From positions 1-9,809 of the forward strand of contig CAIWVR010000344.1 in NCBI GenBank assembly GCA_903916165.1: 9,809 nt of DNA, read 5' to 3'. The stretch is from an uncultured Hyphomicrobiales bacterium. Lineage in GTDB: Bacteria; Pseudomonadota; Alphaproteobacteria; Rhizobiales; Beijerinckiaceae. Positions 1 to 5,349 of this stretch are shown here, piece after piece. The notes beneath the pieces were generated by a model. The model made no database searches, was not told the DNA's origin, and saw only the letters and a list, made by a program, of their open reading frames with translations. The position numbers and the translations under genes were made by a program. Within the stretch, counting starts at the first letter, position 1, and each line of letters opens with the position of its first letter.

Positions 1-333
1 CAGCAGCGGTTCGTCGCCGACATCGGCGGCTTCATGCAGGGAGGGATCGACCTGCAGCGGTTCGGGTCCGGAGAGCGTGCCGCCATAGCCGCGCGACAGA
101 AAGGCCGGCACCTCACCCATGTCGCGCAACATCTGCGCGAGAGCGAGGGCAGCGGGCGTCTTGCCTGTCCCGCCCAATGTGAAATTGCCGATGCACAGGA
201 TCGGCGCGGTACCTTGCACGCCCGGGCGAGCCATCCGCCGTGCCGCAATGGCCCCATAGATCAGCGCAAGCGGTTGCAGCAGCAGGGCCTGTGCGCCGAC
301 ACGCCCCCGCTGCCAGAAGGCGGGGGCGCGCAT
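1..333 (-). CDS. lpxK: Tetraacyldisaccharide 4'-kinase, N-terminal part (cut by window edge)
   Basis: LpxK phosphorylates the 4' position of the tetraacyl disaccharide-1-phosphate to give lipid IVA, at the cytoplasmic face of the inner membrane. The frame is open for 111 codons to the window edge, so about the first third of a usual ~330-residue LpxK is present. Visible landmarks are a hydrophobic N-terminal segment (about residues 17-30), the P-loop GNFTLGGTGKTP at 49-60, SRGYGG at 80-85 and VGDEPLL at 105-111, all characteristic of the family. The ATG at 333 overlaps the waaA stop as TGATG, with a GGAG about 8 bases upstream inside the waaA end, so the two genes are probably translationally coupled. 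It is the last visible gene of the cysQ-like/DUF4170/waaA/lpxK operon. Family identity is secure; the gene continues beyond the window. Confidence 0.95.
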   Translation of the reverse strand, partial: MRAPAFWQRGRVGAQALLLQPLALIYGAIAARRMARPGVQGTAPILCIGNFTLGGTGKTPAALALAQMLRDMGEVPAFLSRGYGGTLSGPEPLQVDPSLHEAADVGDEPLL

Positions 334-1625
334 CAGCGATGCTCCAGCCGCAGGTGCATGAACCATGGCTCCAGTGCCGACAGCGTGTTGTTCGTGGCAC
401 CGCCGAGATCGTCAACCGCTTCGGCGGCGGCGCGTGCGGCCTTGCGCAGCAGGGCCGTGTCGGAGAGCAGCAGGGCCAGGGTGCGGGCCAAAGTATCGGC
501 ATCGCCGACCTCAATGGCACCGCGCGCCTGGTCGAGCGTGCGATAGACATCGACGAAATTGGCGACGTGCGGCCCGTGCAGGATCGCCGCGCCCAGCTTT
601 GCCGGCTCGATCGGATTCTGTCCGCCCTGCGCGACCATTGACTTGCCCAGATAGACGATGCTGGCCACGCGGTAGAACAATCCCAGTTCCCCCATCGTGT
701 CCGCAATATAGACGCCGGTGAAGGAGCCCGGCTGTTCGCCGCGCGACCGCAGGCCCGTCGCGAGCGCATTCGCCTCCGCCAAGGCCGCAATGTCGGCACC
801 CCGGGGCGCATGGCGCGGCACGATAATGGTCAGCAAGGTGGAAAAGCGCTTCAGCAGATGCCGGTGCACCGCGAGTATGATTTCCTCTTCGCCGGCATGG
901 GTCGAAGCGGCGACCCAGACCGGTCGCGGCCCGATCATGGCGACGAGATCAGCGAGCTTGGCCGCATTGACCGGCGGGGCCGGGACATCGAATTTCAGAT
1001 TGCCGGCCACCTGCACGCGCGGGGCACCCAGCATCATCAGGCGGGCCGCATCGTCGCGCGATTGCGCGAGGCAGAGATCGAAGCCGCGCAGCAGCGGGGA
1101 GATAAAGCCGGGAAAGCGTTGCCAGCGCAGGAATGATCGCTCCGACAGGCGTGCGTTGACCAGCATGAGGGGCAGATTGCGGCGCTTCACTTCCATGATG
1201 AGGTTCGGCCACAGCTCCGATTCCGCAAGCATGACGAGATCGGGCCGCCAATGGTTGAGAAAGCGGCGCATGTAACGGGCCGCGTCGAGCGGCACATATT
1301 GGTGGATCGCGCCCCTTGGCAGGCGCCCGGCAAGCACTTGCGCAGAGCTCACAGTGCCGGTGGTGAGGAGCACGGTAAAGCCGCGCCCACGCAGTTTTTC
1401 GACGAGCGGCAGGAGCGCCAGCCCTTCGCCGACGCTGGCACCATGCAACCAGACCAGCGGTCCGTCCGGACGCTGTGCGCCGGGCACGCCGAGGCGTTCG
1501 CGCAGGCGGCGCGGGTCTTCCTTGCCCCGCCTTTTGCGCCAGTTCAGAAATGCCAGCCCCAGCGGCGAGAACAAGGTCGTCGCGCTGCAATAGACCCGCA
1601 GGAGGGAGTTCTTCCTGATCGTCAT
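333..1625 (-). CDS. waaA: 3-deoxy-D-manno-octulosonic acid (Kdo) transferase
   Basis: WaaA (KdtA, glycosyltransferase family 30) transfers Kdo from CMP-Kdo to lipid IVA, starting the inner core of lipopolysaccharide on the cytoplasmic side of the inner membrane. The 430-residue length is normal. A hydrophobic N-terminal anchor (about residues 8-28) precedes WLHGASVGE (59-67), whose E67 corresponds to the catalytic base of the family. SELWPNL (136-142) and the C-terminal CMP-Kdo-binding motif GGQNPIEPAKLGAAILHGP (334-352) follow. The usual histidine of GGHNP is glutamine here, a variant I recall from rhizobial homologues. The ATG at 1625 has AGGG 4-5 bases upstream. The gene lies 75 bases downstream of the DUF4170 gene and overlaps lpxK by one base. 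Whether it adds one, two or more Kdo residues cannot be told from sequence. Confidence 0.96.
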   Translation of the reverse strand: MTIRKNSLLRVYCSATTLFSPLGLAFLNWRKRRGKEDPRRLRERLGVPGAQRPDGPLVWLHGASVGEGLALLPLVEKLRGRGFTVLLTTGTVSSAQVLAGRLPRGAIHQYVPLDAARYMRRFLNHWRPDLVMLAESELWPNLIMEVKRRNLPLMLVNARLSERSFLRWQRFPGFISPLLRGFDLCLAQSRDDAARLMMLGAPRVQVAGNLKFDVPAPPVNAAKLADLVAMIGPRPVWVAASTHAGEEEIILAVHRHLLKRFSTLLTIIVPRHAPRGADIAALAEANALATGLRSRGEQPGSFTGVYIADTMGELGLFYRVASIVYLGKSMVAQGGQNPIEPAKLGAAILHGPHVANFVDVYRTLDQARGAIEVGDADTLARTLALLLSDTALLRKAARAAAEAVDDLGGATNNTLSALEPWFMHLRLEHR

Positions 1626-1700
1626 GACACCCTGCCAGTGCAGCTTGGCCGCGTGCTGGCGATGCTCATCGGCTGATCAAGGGGATGCGTCACGCCGCGC

Positions 1701-1934
1701 TCAGGTCGGATCGAGGAAGCGATGCAGGTGCACCACGAAATAGCGCATCTGCGCATTGTCCACGGTCGCTTGCGCTTTGGATTTCCAGGCCGCATGCGCC
1801 GTGGCGTAATTCGGGAAAATGCCGACAATGTCGATTCTGGACGGATCCTTGAAGACGACACCGTCCAGGCTCTCAAGTTCGCCGCCAAAGACAATATGCA
1901 GAAGTTGTTTCGATTCGTGTGAAGTGTCGGTCAT
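1701..1934 (-). CDS. DUF4170 family small protein
   Basis: A 77-residue soluble protein of the DUF4170 family, recognised by LLHIVFGGEL near the N-terminus, IDIVGIFPNY in the middle and AQMRYFVVHLHRFLDP at the C-terminus. No biochemical function is known to me. Homologues are short, lack signal peptides or membrane segments, and in Hyphomicrobiales commonly sit, as here, between a CysQ/inositol-monophosphatase-like gene and waaA. I chose the ATG at 1934 because GGA lies about 8 bases upstream; an in-frame TTG at 1940 would have almost no spacing from that site. The gene is 66 bases downstream of the phosphatase gene and 75 bases upstream of waaA on the same strand, so it is probably co-transcribed. 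Its position suggests, without proving, a link to lipid A or Kdo metabolism. Confidence 0.9.
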   Translation of the reverse strand: MTDTSHESKQLLHIVFGGELESLDGVVFKDPSRIDIVGIFPNYATAHAAWKSKAQATVDNAQMRYFVVHLHRFLDPT

Positions 1935-2000
1935 CGTCAATTCCAGTGAGGGTGTCGGAGCTTTCTGGAGAGCCCATGAATTATTTACGGCGGATCTGCC

Positions 2001-2807
2001 TCATGTCATCCTGCGCAGGCGGGCGGTGATGTCCTCACGGAATCGCTCCGGTGCCGCGGCGAGAATGCCGTGCTTTGATGACGCTTGATTGTAGACGGGT
2101 CGGCGACCGTGCTCATTGATGAGGAAGCCTCCCGCTTCATGCACGATCAGGTCGGCCGCCGCTATATCCCAATCATGGGCATTGGTCGAGGCAAGGCCGA
2201 TTTCGATGTCGCCGCGCGCGACCATTGCAATCCGGTAGGCGAGCGAGGGCACCTTCCGCTGCGGCTCTATATCGACGCCCGTCGCGGCGAAGCGTTCAAT
2301 CAAGGGAACCGTGCCCGCCACGCGTGCCCCCGCCAGTGAACATGCGTCAGAGACGCGGACGCATGTGCCGCCTTCCAGCCAAGCACCGGCACCCTCAAGG
2401 GCGCTGAAGGTGAGGCCGAGTGCGGGAAGATGCAGGACCCCGAGCCTTGGCAGTCCATCGATCACCAGAGCGATAGAAATGGCCCAGCGCGGATCACCGG
2501 CCACAAAGCCGCGCGTGCCGTCGATAGGATCGACGATGAAGACGCGCGACTTGCCGAGGCGCTCGGGCGTGTCGGCAGTCTCTTCTGACAGCCAGCCGGC
2601 GTCAGGATCGAGGGCGCGCAAGTCTGCCAGCAGCATGCGGTCGACGGCGTGATCGGCTTCCGTCACCGGGGAGCCGCCAGGCTTTGACTGGACGTCCGCA
2701 CTGGTCTGCGCGCCATGGTTGAAAAAACCCATGGCTGTCTCGCCTGCGCGGCGTGCGGCCGCCACAATCGTGGGCAGCAGGTCGACCGGATCAGGAGGAA
2801 GGCTCAC
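2001..2807 (-). CDS. cysQ: 3'(2'),5'-bisphosphate nucleotidase / inositol monophosphatase family
   Basis: A member of the metal-dependent FIG/IMPase superfamily, most like alphaproteobacterial CysQ-type enzymes that dephosphorylate 3'-phosphoadenosine 5'-phosphate from sulfate assimilation. The metal-site signature is complete (numbered from the GTG start): GGSPVTEAD at about 44-52, SEET at 74-77, DPIDGT at 93-98, and HDWDIAAADLIVHEAGG at 211-227 containing the second aspartate motif WDxAA. No signal peptide is seen. The start is uncertain. I prefer the GTG at 2807, which has AAGG about 9 bases upstream and gives 268 residues beginning close to the conserved domain. An in-frame TTG at 2849 would add 14 residues but has no clear ribosome binding site. 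It is the first visible gene of the leftward lipid A operon. Inositol-1-phosphatase activity cannot be excluded, so the symbol is provisional. Confidence 0.85.
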   Translation of the reverse strand: MSLPPDPVDLLPTIVAAARRAGETAMGFFNHGAQTSADVQSKPGGSPVTEADHAVDRMLLADLRALDPDAGWLSEETADTPERLGKSRVFIVDPIDGTRGFVAGDPRWAISIALVIDGLPRLGVLHLPALGLTFSALEGAGAWLEGGTCVRVSDACSLAGARVAGTVPLIERFAATGVDIEPQRKVPSLAYRIAMVARGDIEIGLASTNAHDWDIAAADLIVHEAGGFLINEHGRRPVYNQASSKHGILAAAPERFREDITARLRRMT

Positions 2808-2864
2808 GTCGTAAAGCCTTTGCGAGAGATCAATGAGGCAGAGACACAAGGTTTAAAGGCGGGA

Positions 2865-2879
2865 CTTGCGAGGCGCAAG
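2865..2879. repeat. Inverted repeat CTTGCG-N3-CGCAAG
   Basis: Perfect 6-base arms separated by AGG, located 58-72 bases upstream of the preferred GTG start of the cysQ-like gene. Its position and symmetry would suit an operator for the leftward operon. It could equally form a small hairpin in that operon's leader. No regulator is recognised. Confidence 0.4.
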
Positions 2880-2945
2880 CACAAGGGCAGTCAGCGTGAG
2901 TCAGGTTGCGGCTGACGAGATGATCAATGTATCTTTTGAATCAAT

Positions 2946-2962
2946 CATCTTGAAAAAAGATG
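2946..2962. repeat. Small hairpin CATCTT-GAAAA-AAGATG
   Basis: Perfect 6-base arms with a 5-base loop. An upstream AGATGAT at 2918-2924 can pair instead with ATCATCT at 2944-2950, so the middle arm has two alternative partners. The stems are A+T-rich and weak, and no uridine tract follows, so I do not call a terminator. Confidence 0.35.
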
Positions 2963-2979
2963 CCTTTGCAACTTAAAGT
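2950..2979 (+). promoter_or_regulatory. Candidate sigma-70-type promoter for the beta-barrel gene
   Basis: TTGAAA at 2950-2955 matches five of six bases of a -35 box. TAAAGT at 2974-2979, after an 18-base spacer, matches four of six of a -10 box. It would give a leader of roughly 120 bases before the GTG at 3103. The match is moderate and lies in A+T-rich DNA, where chance matches are common. Confidence 0.3.
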
Positions 2980-3022
2980 GGATAAGCTGATTCGACTTCC
3001 CGTTTTTTCGGTTTTATGCGTA

Positions 3023-3046
3023 ATTCATTCACTCATTCATTCATCC
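3023..3046. repeat. Short ATTC-type tetranucleotide tandem repeat
   Basis: Six consecutive 4-base units: ATTC, ATTC, ACTC, ATTC, ATTC, ATCC. The run lies in the probable leader of the beta-barrel gene, 57-80 bases before its start. Two of the six units are degenerate, which lowers the likelihood of active slippage. Confidence 0.55.
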
Positions 3047-3102
3047 TGCCTTGGACGGATCCTGTCCCGCCAGAAAAAGGATGACGGCCGGAGACCGACA
3101 CT

Positions 3103-4023
3103 GTGACTTCAGCAAACTTCCCGCGCGTGCTCGGTGCCATTCTCGCAACGTTCCTCTCTGGCGTTGGTGTTCACGCCGCAGACCTTGGGGCCCGCGGCCC
3201 TGCGGCTGCGCCCTCTCCCGATGCCGCGACAGGCGAATTTCCGGGCGGGGATATCTTCGGCTTCACCAGCGGCACGGATGTCGGCAAGGTGGGAGACCGT
3301 GGCCTCGCGCTGGAGAGCAGCGGGGCCTATGGCATCAGGGCGGGACGCTATCACGGGCTGTCACAAAAACTTGAACTCTCGGGCACCTTTGTCGAGAACT
3401 GGTCCTTTGCCGGGTCACTTTTTGGTGTCTGGACGAGCCTGCGCAACAATCCGGATTTCAATCGCACGGCCTATGGCTTTGACGGCGTGTCCTTAGAGGT
3501 GCGTCATCGCCTGATCGAGCGCAGCGCGACAAATCCCTTCGCCCTGACGCTCGCCATCGAGCCGCGCTGGTCACGCCTCGACGGGATCAGCGGCCAGCGT
3601 GCGACAGGCTATGGTGCGGAAGTGAAACTGCAGATTGACGCGCCAGTGGCGGATCGTCTGTTCTGGGCCGCCAATGCCAATTTCGCCTCAAGCCGCACGC
3701 GCGACCCGCTCGACCTGACCTGGTCGAATGCATCCGCCACGGCGCTGTCCACCGCCCTGACCTACGAGGCGATCAAGGAGACGCTGTTTGTTGGCGCGGA
3801 AGCGCGCTGGCAGCAGGCGTGGAGCAAGGGCTTTTTCGGCAAGCTGGACGGGCAGGCGTTCTATTTCGGCCCGACCATTGCCTGGGCCGCGAAGGAAAAT
3901 GTCACGATCAATGCGGTGTTCCTGCCGCAGATTGCTGGCAAGGCGCGGGGCGTGTCGGGTCCGTTAGACCTCGACAATTTTAACCGCGCCAATTACCGCC
4001 TGAAAATAGCGGTCAGTTTCTAG
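3103..4023 (+). CDS. Outer-membrane beta-barrel protein of unknown function
   Basis: A 306-residue secreted protein. Residues 1-25 form a signal peptide with hydrophobic core LGAILATFLSGVGV and cleavage probably after VHA. A short Ala/Pro-rich linker (about 28-45) is followed by GDIFGFTSGTDVG (49-61). From about 68 to the end there are alternating amphipathic segments with aromatic residues, ending IAVSF, the C-terminal phenylalanine typical of barrels inserted by the BAM complex. LIERSATNPFALTLAIEPRW (137-156) and PLDLDNFNRANYRLKIAVSF (287-306) resemble a conserved alphaproteobacterial outer-membrane family that I believe is catalogued as DUF6662, from memory only. I chose the GTG at 3103, which has GGAG about 10 bases upstream; the ATG at 3081 is in another frame. 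The gene stands alone, and its stop overlaps that of the convergent gene. Substrate or role is unknown. Confidence 0.8.
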   Translation: MTSANFPRVLGAILATFLSGVGVHAADLGARGPAAAPSPDAATGEFPGGDIFGFTSGTDVGKVGDRGLALESSGAYGIRAGRYHGLSQKLELSGTFVENWSFAGSLFGVWTSLRNNPDFNRTAYGFDGVSLEVRHRLIERSATNPFALTLAIEPRWSRLDGISGQRATGYGAEVKLQIDAPVADRLFWAANANFASSRTRDPLDLTWSNASATALSTALTYEAIKETLFVGAEARWQQAWSKGFFGKLDGQAFYFGPTIAWAAKENVTINAVFLPQIAGKARGVSGPLDLDNFNRANYRLKIAVSF

Positions 4024-4352
4024 CGACTGACACGCACATGCGCGGCGGGATTGAAAACGTCGCGCGATCCCGCATAGACCGGAACAGGCAAGGCACCGCC
4101 GAGATCGATGCGCAGACGGCCGTCGATCTTCACGCAGGAGTCTGATCCCACCACGGGAACGAAGCCCTCGCCATATTGGGCACAGCGCGCGATGGCTGCC
4201 GCTGTCTGCAGCTTGCTCGTGCGCGAGACCTGCTTGCGCGAGTCGGGCAATTCCGTGGCACCGGCGCTGCCCAGATCGACAAGACCCGCCAGCAGAATGG
4301 CTGCGAGTGCGAGCCCCCCTTCAACGAACGTCCGTGCGGCTGTGGCCTGCAT
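4020..4352 (-). CDS. Small secreted protein with a rhizobial-porin N-terminal motif
   Basis: A 110-residue protein with a start well supported by AAGGA 5 bases before the ATG at 4352. Residues 10-32 are hydrophobic and end GSAGATELP, consistent with a signal peptide. The mature part holds CAQYGEGFVPVVGSDSC (57-73) followed by VKIDGRLRIDLGG. This closely resembles the two-cysteine segment near the start of mature alphaproteobacterial porins (Porin_2 family, of the type C-YG-GF--PG-D-C-KIGG-VR). The rest of a porin, some 300 residues of barrel, is absent; the protein ends about 25 residues later without barrel-like strands. It may be a free-standing domain used in its own right, or a decayed porin. 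The frame is intact and the ribosome binding site is good, which favours a working gene. Its stop overlaps the stop of the convergent beta-barrel gene in CTAG. Function unknown. Confidence 0.7.
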   Translation of the reverse strand: MQATAARTFVEGGLALAAILLAGLVDLGSAGATELPDSRKQVSRTSKLQTAAAIARCAQYGEGFVPVVGSDSCVKIDGRLRIDLGGALPVPVYAGSRDVFNPAAHVRVSR

Positions 4353-4444
4353 CTTGTCCTTCGCCGCTGTCTCGAATCGCGCCCCGGTGGAGCCTGACCT
4401 CCAGTCAGCATTGGCCGCAGATCATGGCAAGATCGTGAAACGTC

Positions 4445-5188
4445 TCAGCCCGCCCAGTCGCCATGCACAGATTGTACAAGAGCCAGAGCGGCCACGCCCG
4501 CCGTGTCGCCCCTCAGGACGCGCGGGCCAAGTGAAATCCGGATGACCTGCGGCAGCCGCAGCAGGGCTTCACGCTCCAGCGGATCGAAGCCTCCTTCGGG
4601 GCCGATGATGACAGCGAGCGGTCCGGGCGCGATCGCGCGCAAGGCGGCGACCGGGTCCTTCAACGGCGCATTCTCGTCACAGAAGACGAGGCGGCGATCT
4701 GCGGGCCATTGGGCGAGCAGGCGGTCGAATTTCACATCGTCCTCGACGCGCGGCAGGCTCAGGATGCCGCATTGTTCGGCGGCTTCGATCACATTGGCGC
4801 GCATGCGCTCGAGGTTGACGCGCGTCGATTGCGTGCGCCGTGTCATGACCGGAACGAGCGTGGAGGCACCCATTTCCACTGCCTTCTGTACCATATAGTC
4901 GAGGCGGGCATGTTTCAGGGGCGCAAAGATATAGTGCATGTCGACGGGGGTCGTCTGGGCCCGCGTCTGCTCCTGCGCGTCCAGCACCACGGCCTTGCGC
5001 GACAATGCGGTGAGCCGCATGCGCCATTCGCCGTCGCGCCCGTTGAAGGCGAGAATATCGGCGCCATCGCCAAGCCTGAGCACGTTGAGAAGATAGTTCG
5101 ACTGGTCGCGGTCCGGCGTCACCTGTGCGCCCGCGCCGAGCGGCGCGTCCAGATAAAGTCGCGGGGCGGAAAAATCATAGAGGGACAA
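4445..5188 (-). CDS. rsmE: 16S rRNA (uracil(1498)-N(3))-methyltransferase
   Basis: RsmE uses S-adenosylmethionine to methylate N3 of U1498 in 16S rRNA of the assembled 30S subunit. Numbered from the TTG start, the PUA-like N-terminal region contains NYLLNVLRLGDG (31-42) and FNGRDGEW (48-55). The C-terminal SPOUT methyltransferase domain contains KAVEMG (102-107), EAAEQC (135-140), GPEGGF (196-201) and LGPRVLRGDTA (220-230), which form the trefoil-knot cofactor site. I chose the TTG at 5188 because GAGG lies about 8 bases upstream, it gives 247 residues, close to E. coli RsmE, and the sequence begins directly with the family's SLYDFSAPRL. A GTG at 5212 and an ATG at 5278 are in frame, but they would add low-complexity Arg/Ser residues unlike the family. 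It diverges from gshA. Confidence 0.93.
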   Translation of the reverse strand: MSLYDFSAPRLYLDAPLGAGAQVTPDRDQSNYLLNVLRLGDGADILAFNGRDGEWRMRLTALSRKAVVLDAQEQTRAQTTPVDMHYIFAPLKHARLDYMVQKAVEMGASTLVPVMTRRTQSTRVNLERMRANVIEAAEQCGILSLPRVEDDVKFDRLLAQWPADRRLVFCDENAPLKDPVAALRAIAPGPLAVIIGPEGGFDPLEREALLRLPQVIRISLGPRVLRGDTAGVAALALVQSVHGDWAG

Positions 5189-5349
5189 GGGACCATCCTC
5201 GCGGCTGTTCACGCCAGACCTAGACGAGGCGCTCGGGGAGCGCCAGCCCCGGTCGGCGCGGGCGGGAGACATTGTCATGTCACGCGGCCGGGCCTATGTA
5301 GGCCAGTGGACCGCAGCGCGGGCCGCTGAACTGACATCAGGAAGAAGAA
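5189..5349. promoter_or_regulatory. Divergent rsmE-gshA region with several hairpins
   Basis: This 161-base G+C-rich region must contain both promoters, but no clear -35/-10 pair stands out. It holds four inverted repeats: GGCGCTC-GGG-GAGCGCC (5228-5244), GACAT-TGTC-ATGTC (5268-5281), GGCCTA-TG-TAGGCC (5291-5304) and CAGCG-CGGGC-CGCTG (5314-5328). GCGGCC at 5284-5289 can also pair with GGCCGC at 5321-5326 around the third repeat. The gshA ribosome binding site AGGA (5339-5342) lies outside all of them. Confidence 0.5.
5228..5244. repeat. Strong hairpin GGCGCTC-GGG-GAGCGCC
   Basis: A perfect 7-base G+C-rich stem with a 3-base loop, 40 bases upstream of the preferred rsmE TTG start. If rsmE is transcribed from further upstream, it would fold in the rsmE leader. 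No uridine tract follows on either strand, so it is not a typical intrinsic terminator. Confidence 0.5.

Larger units (their letters stand above)
2898..2993. promoter_or_regulatory. Cluster of three GANTC (CcrM-type) methylation sites
   Basis: GAGTC at 2898-2902, GAATC at 2938-2942 and GATTC at 2989-2993 lie within 96 bases of the divergent intergenic region. GANTC is the target of the cell-cycle adenine methyltransferase CcrM in alphaproteobacteria, and in that group clusters in promoters can make expression depend on replication state. The sites are directly visible; methylation and a regulatory effect are inferred. Confidence 0.4.
2808..3102. other. Divergent intergenic region between the cysQ-like operon and the beta-barrel gene
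   Basis: This 295-base stretch has no convincing gene. It must hold the promoters of both the leftward operon and the rightward beta-barrel gene. From about 2917 to 3045 it is clearly more A+T-rich than the surrounding coding sequence. It contains a CTTGCG-AGG-CGCAAG inverted repeat, three GANTC sites, a small CATCTT/AAGATG hairpin, a T6 run at 3003-3008 and an ATTC-type tandem repeat. A short frame starting with ATG at 3081 is not in frame with the downstream gene and I do not call it. Confidence 0.7.

Noticed and set aside
113..811. Minus-strand frame overlapping lpxK and waaA
   Set aside because: It is an out-of-frame shadow of two clearly identified genes, with a Cys/Arg/Ser-rich composition.
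3000..3011. CCG-TTTTTT-CGG as part of an intrinsic terminator
   Set aside because: No stable stem precedes the T run, and no gene on the plus strand ends upstream of it.
4709..5329. Plus-strand frame of about 200 codons opposite rsmE
   Set aside because: It is a shadow of rsmE; the Arg/His-rich sequence has no family features and the minus-strand protein is clearly real.
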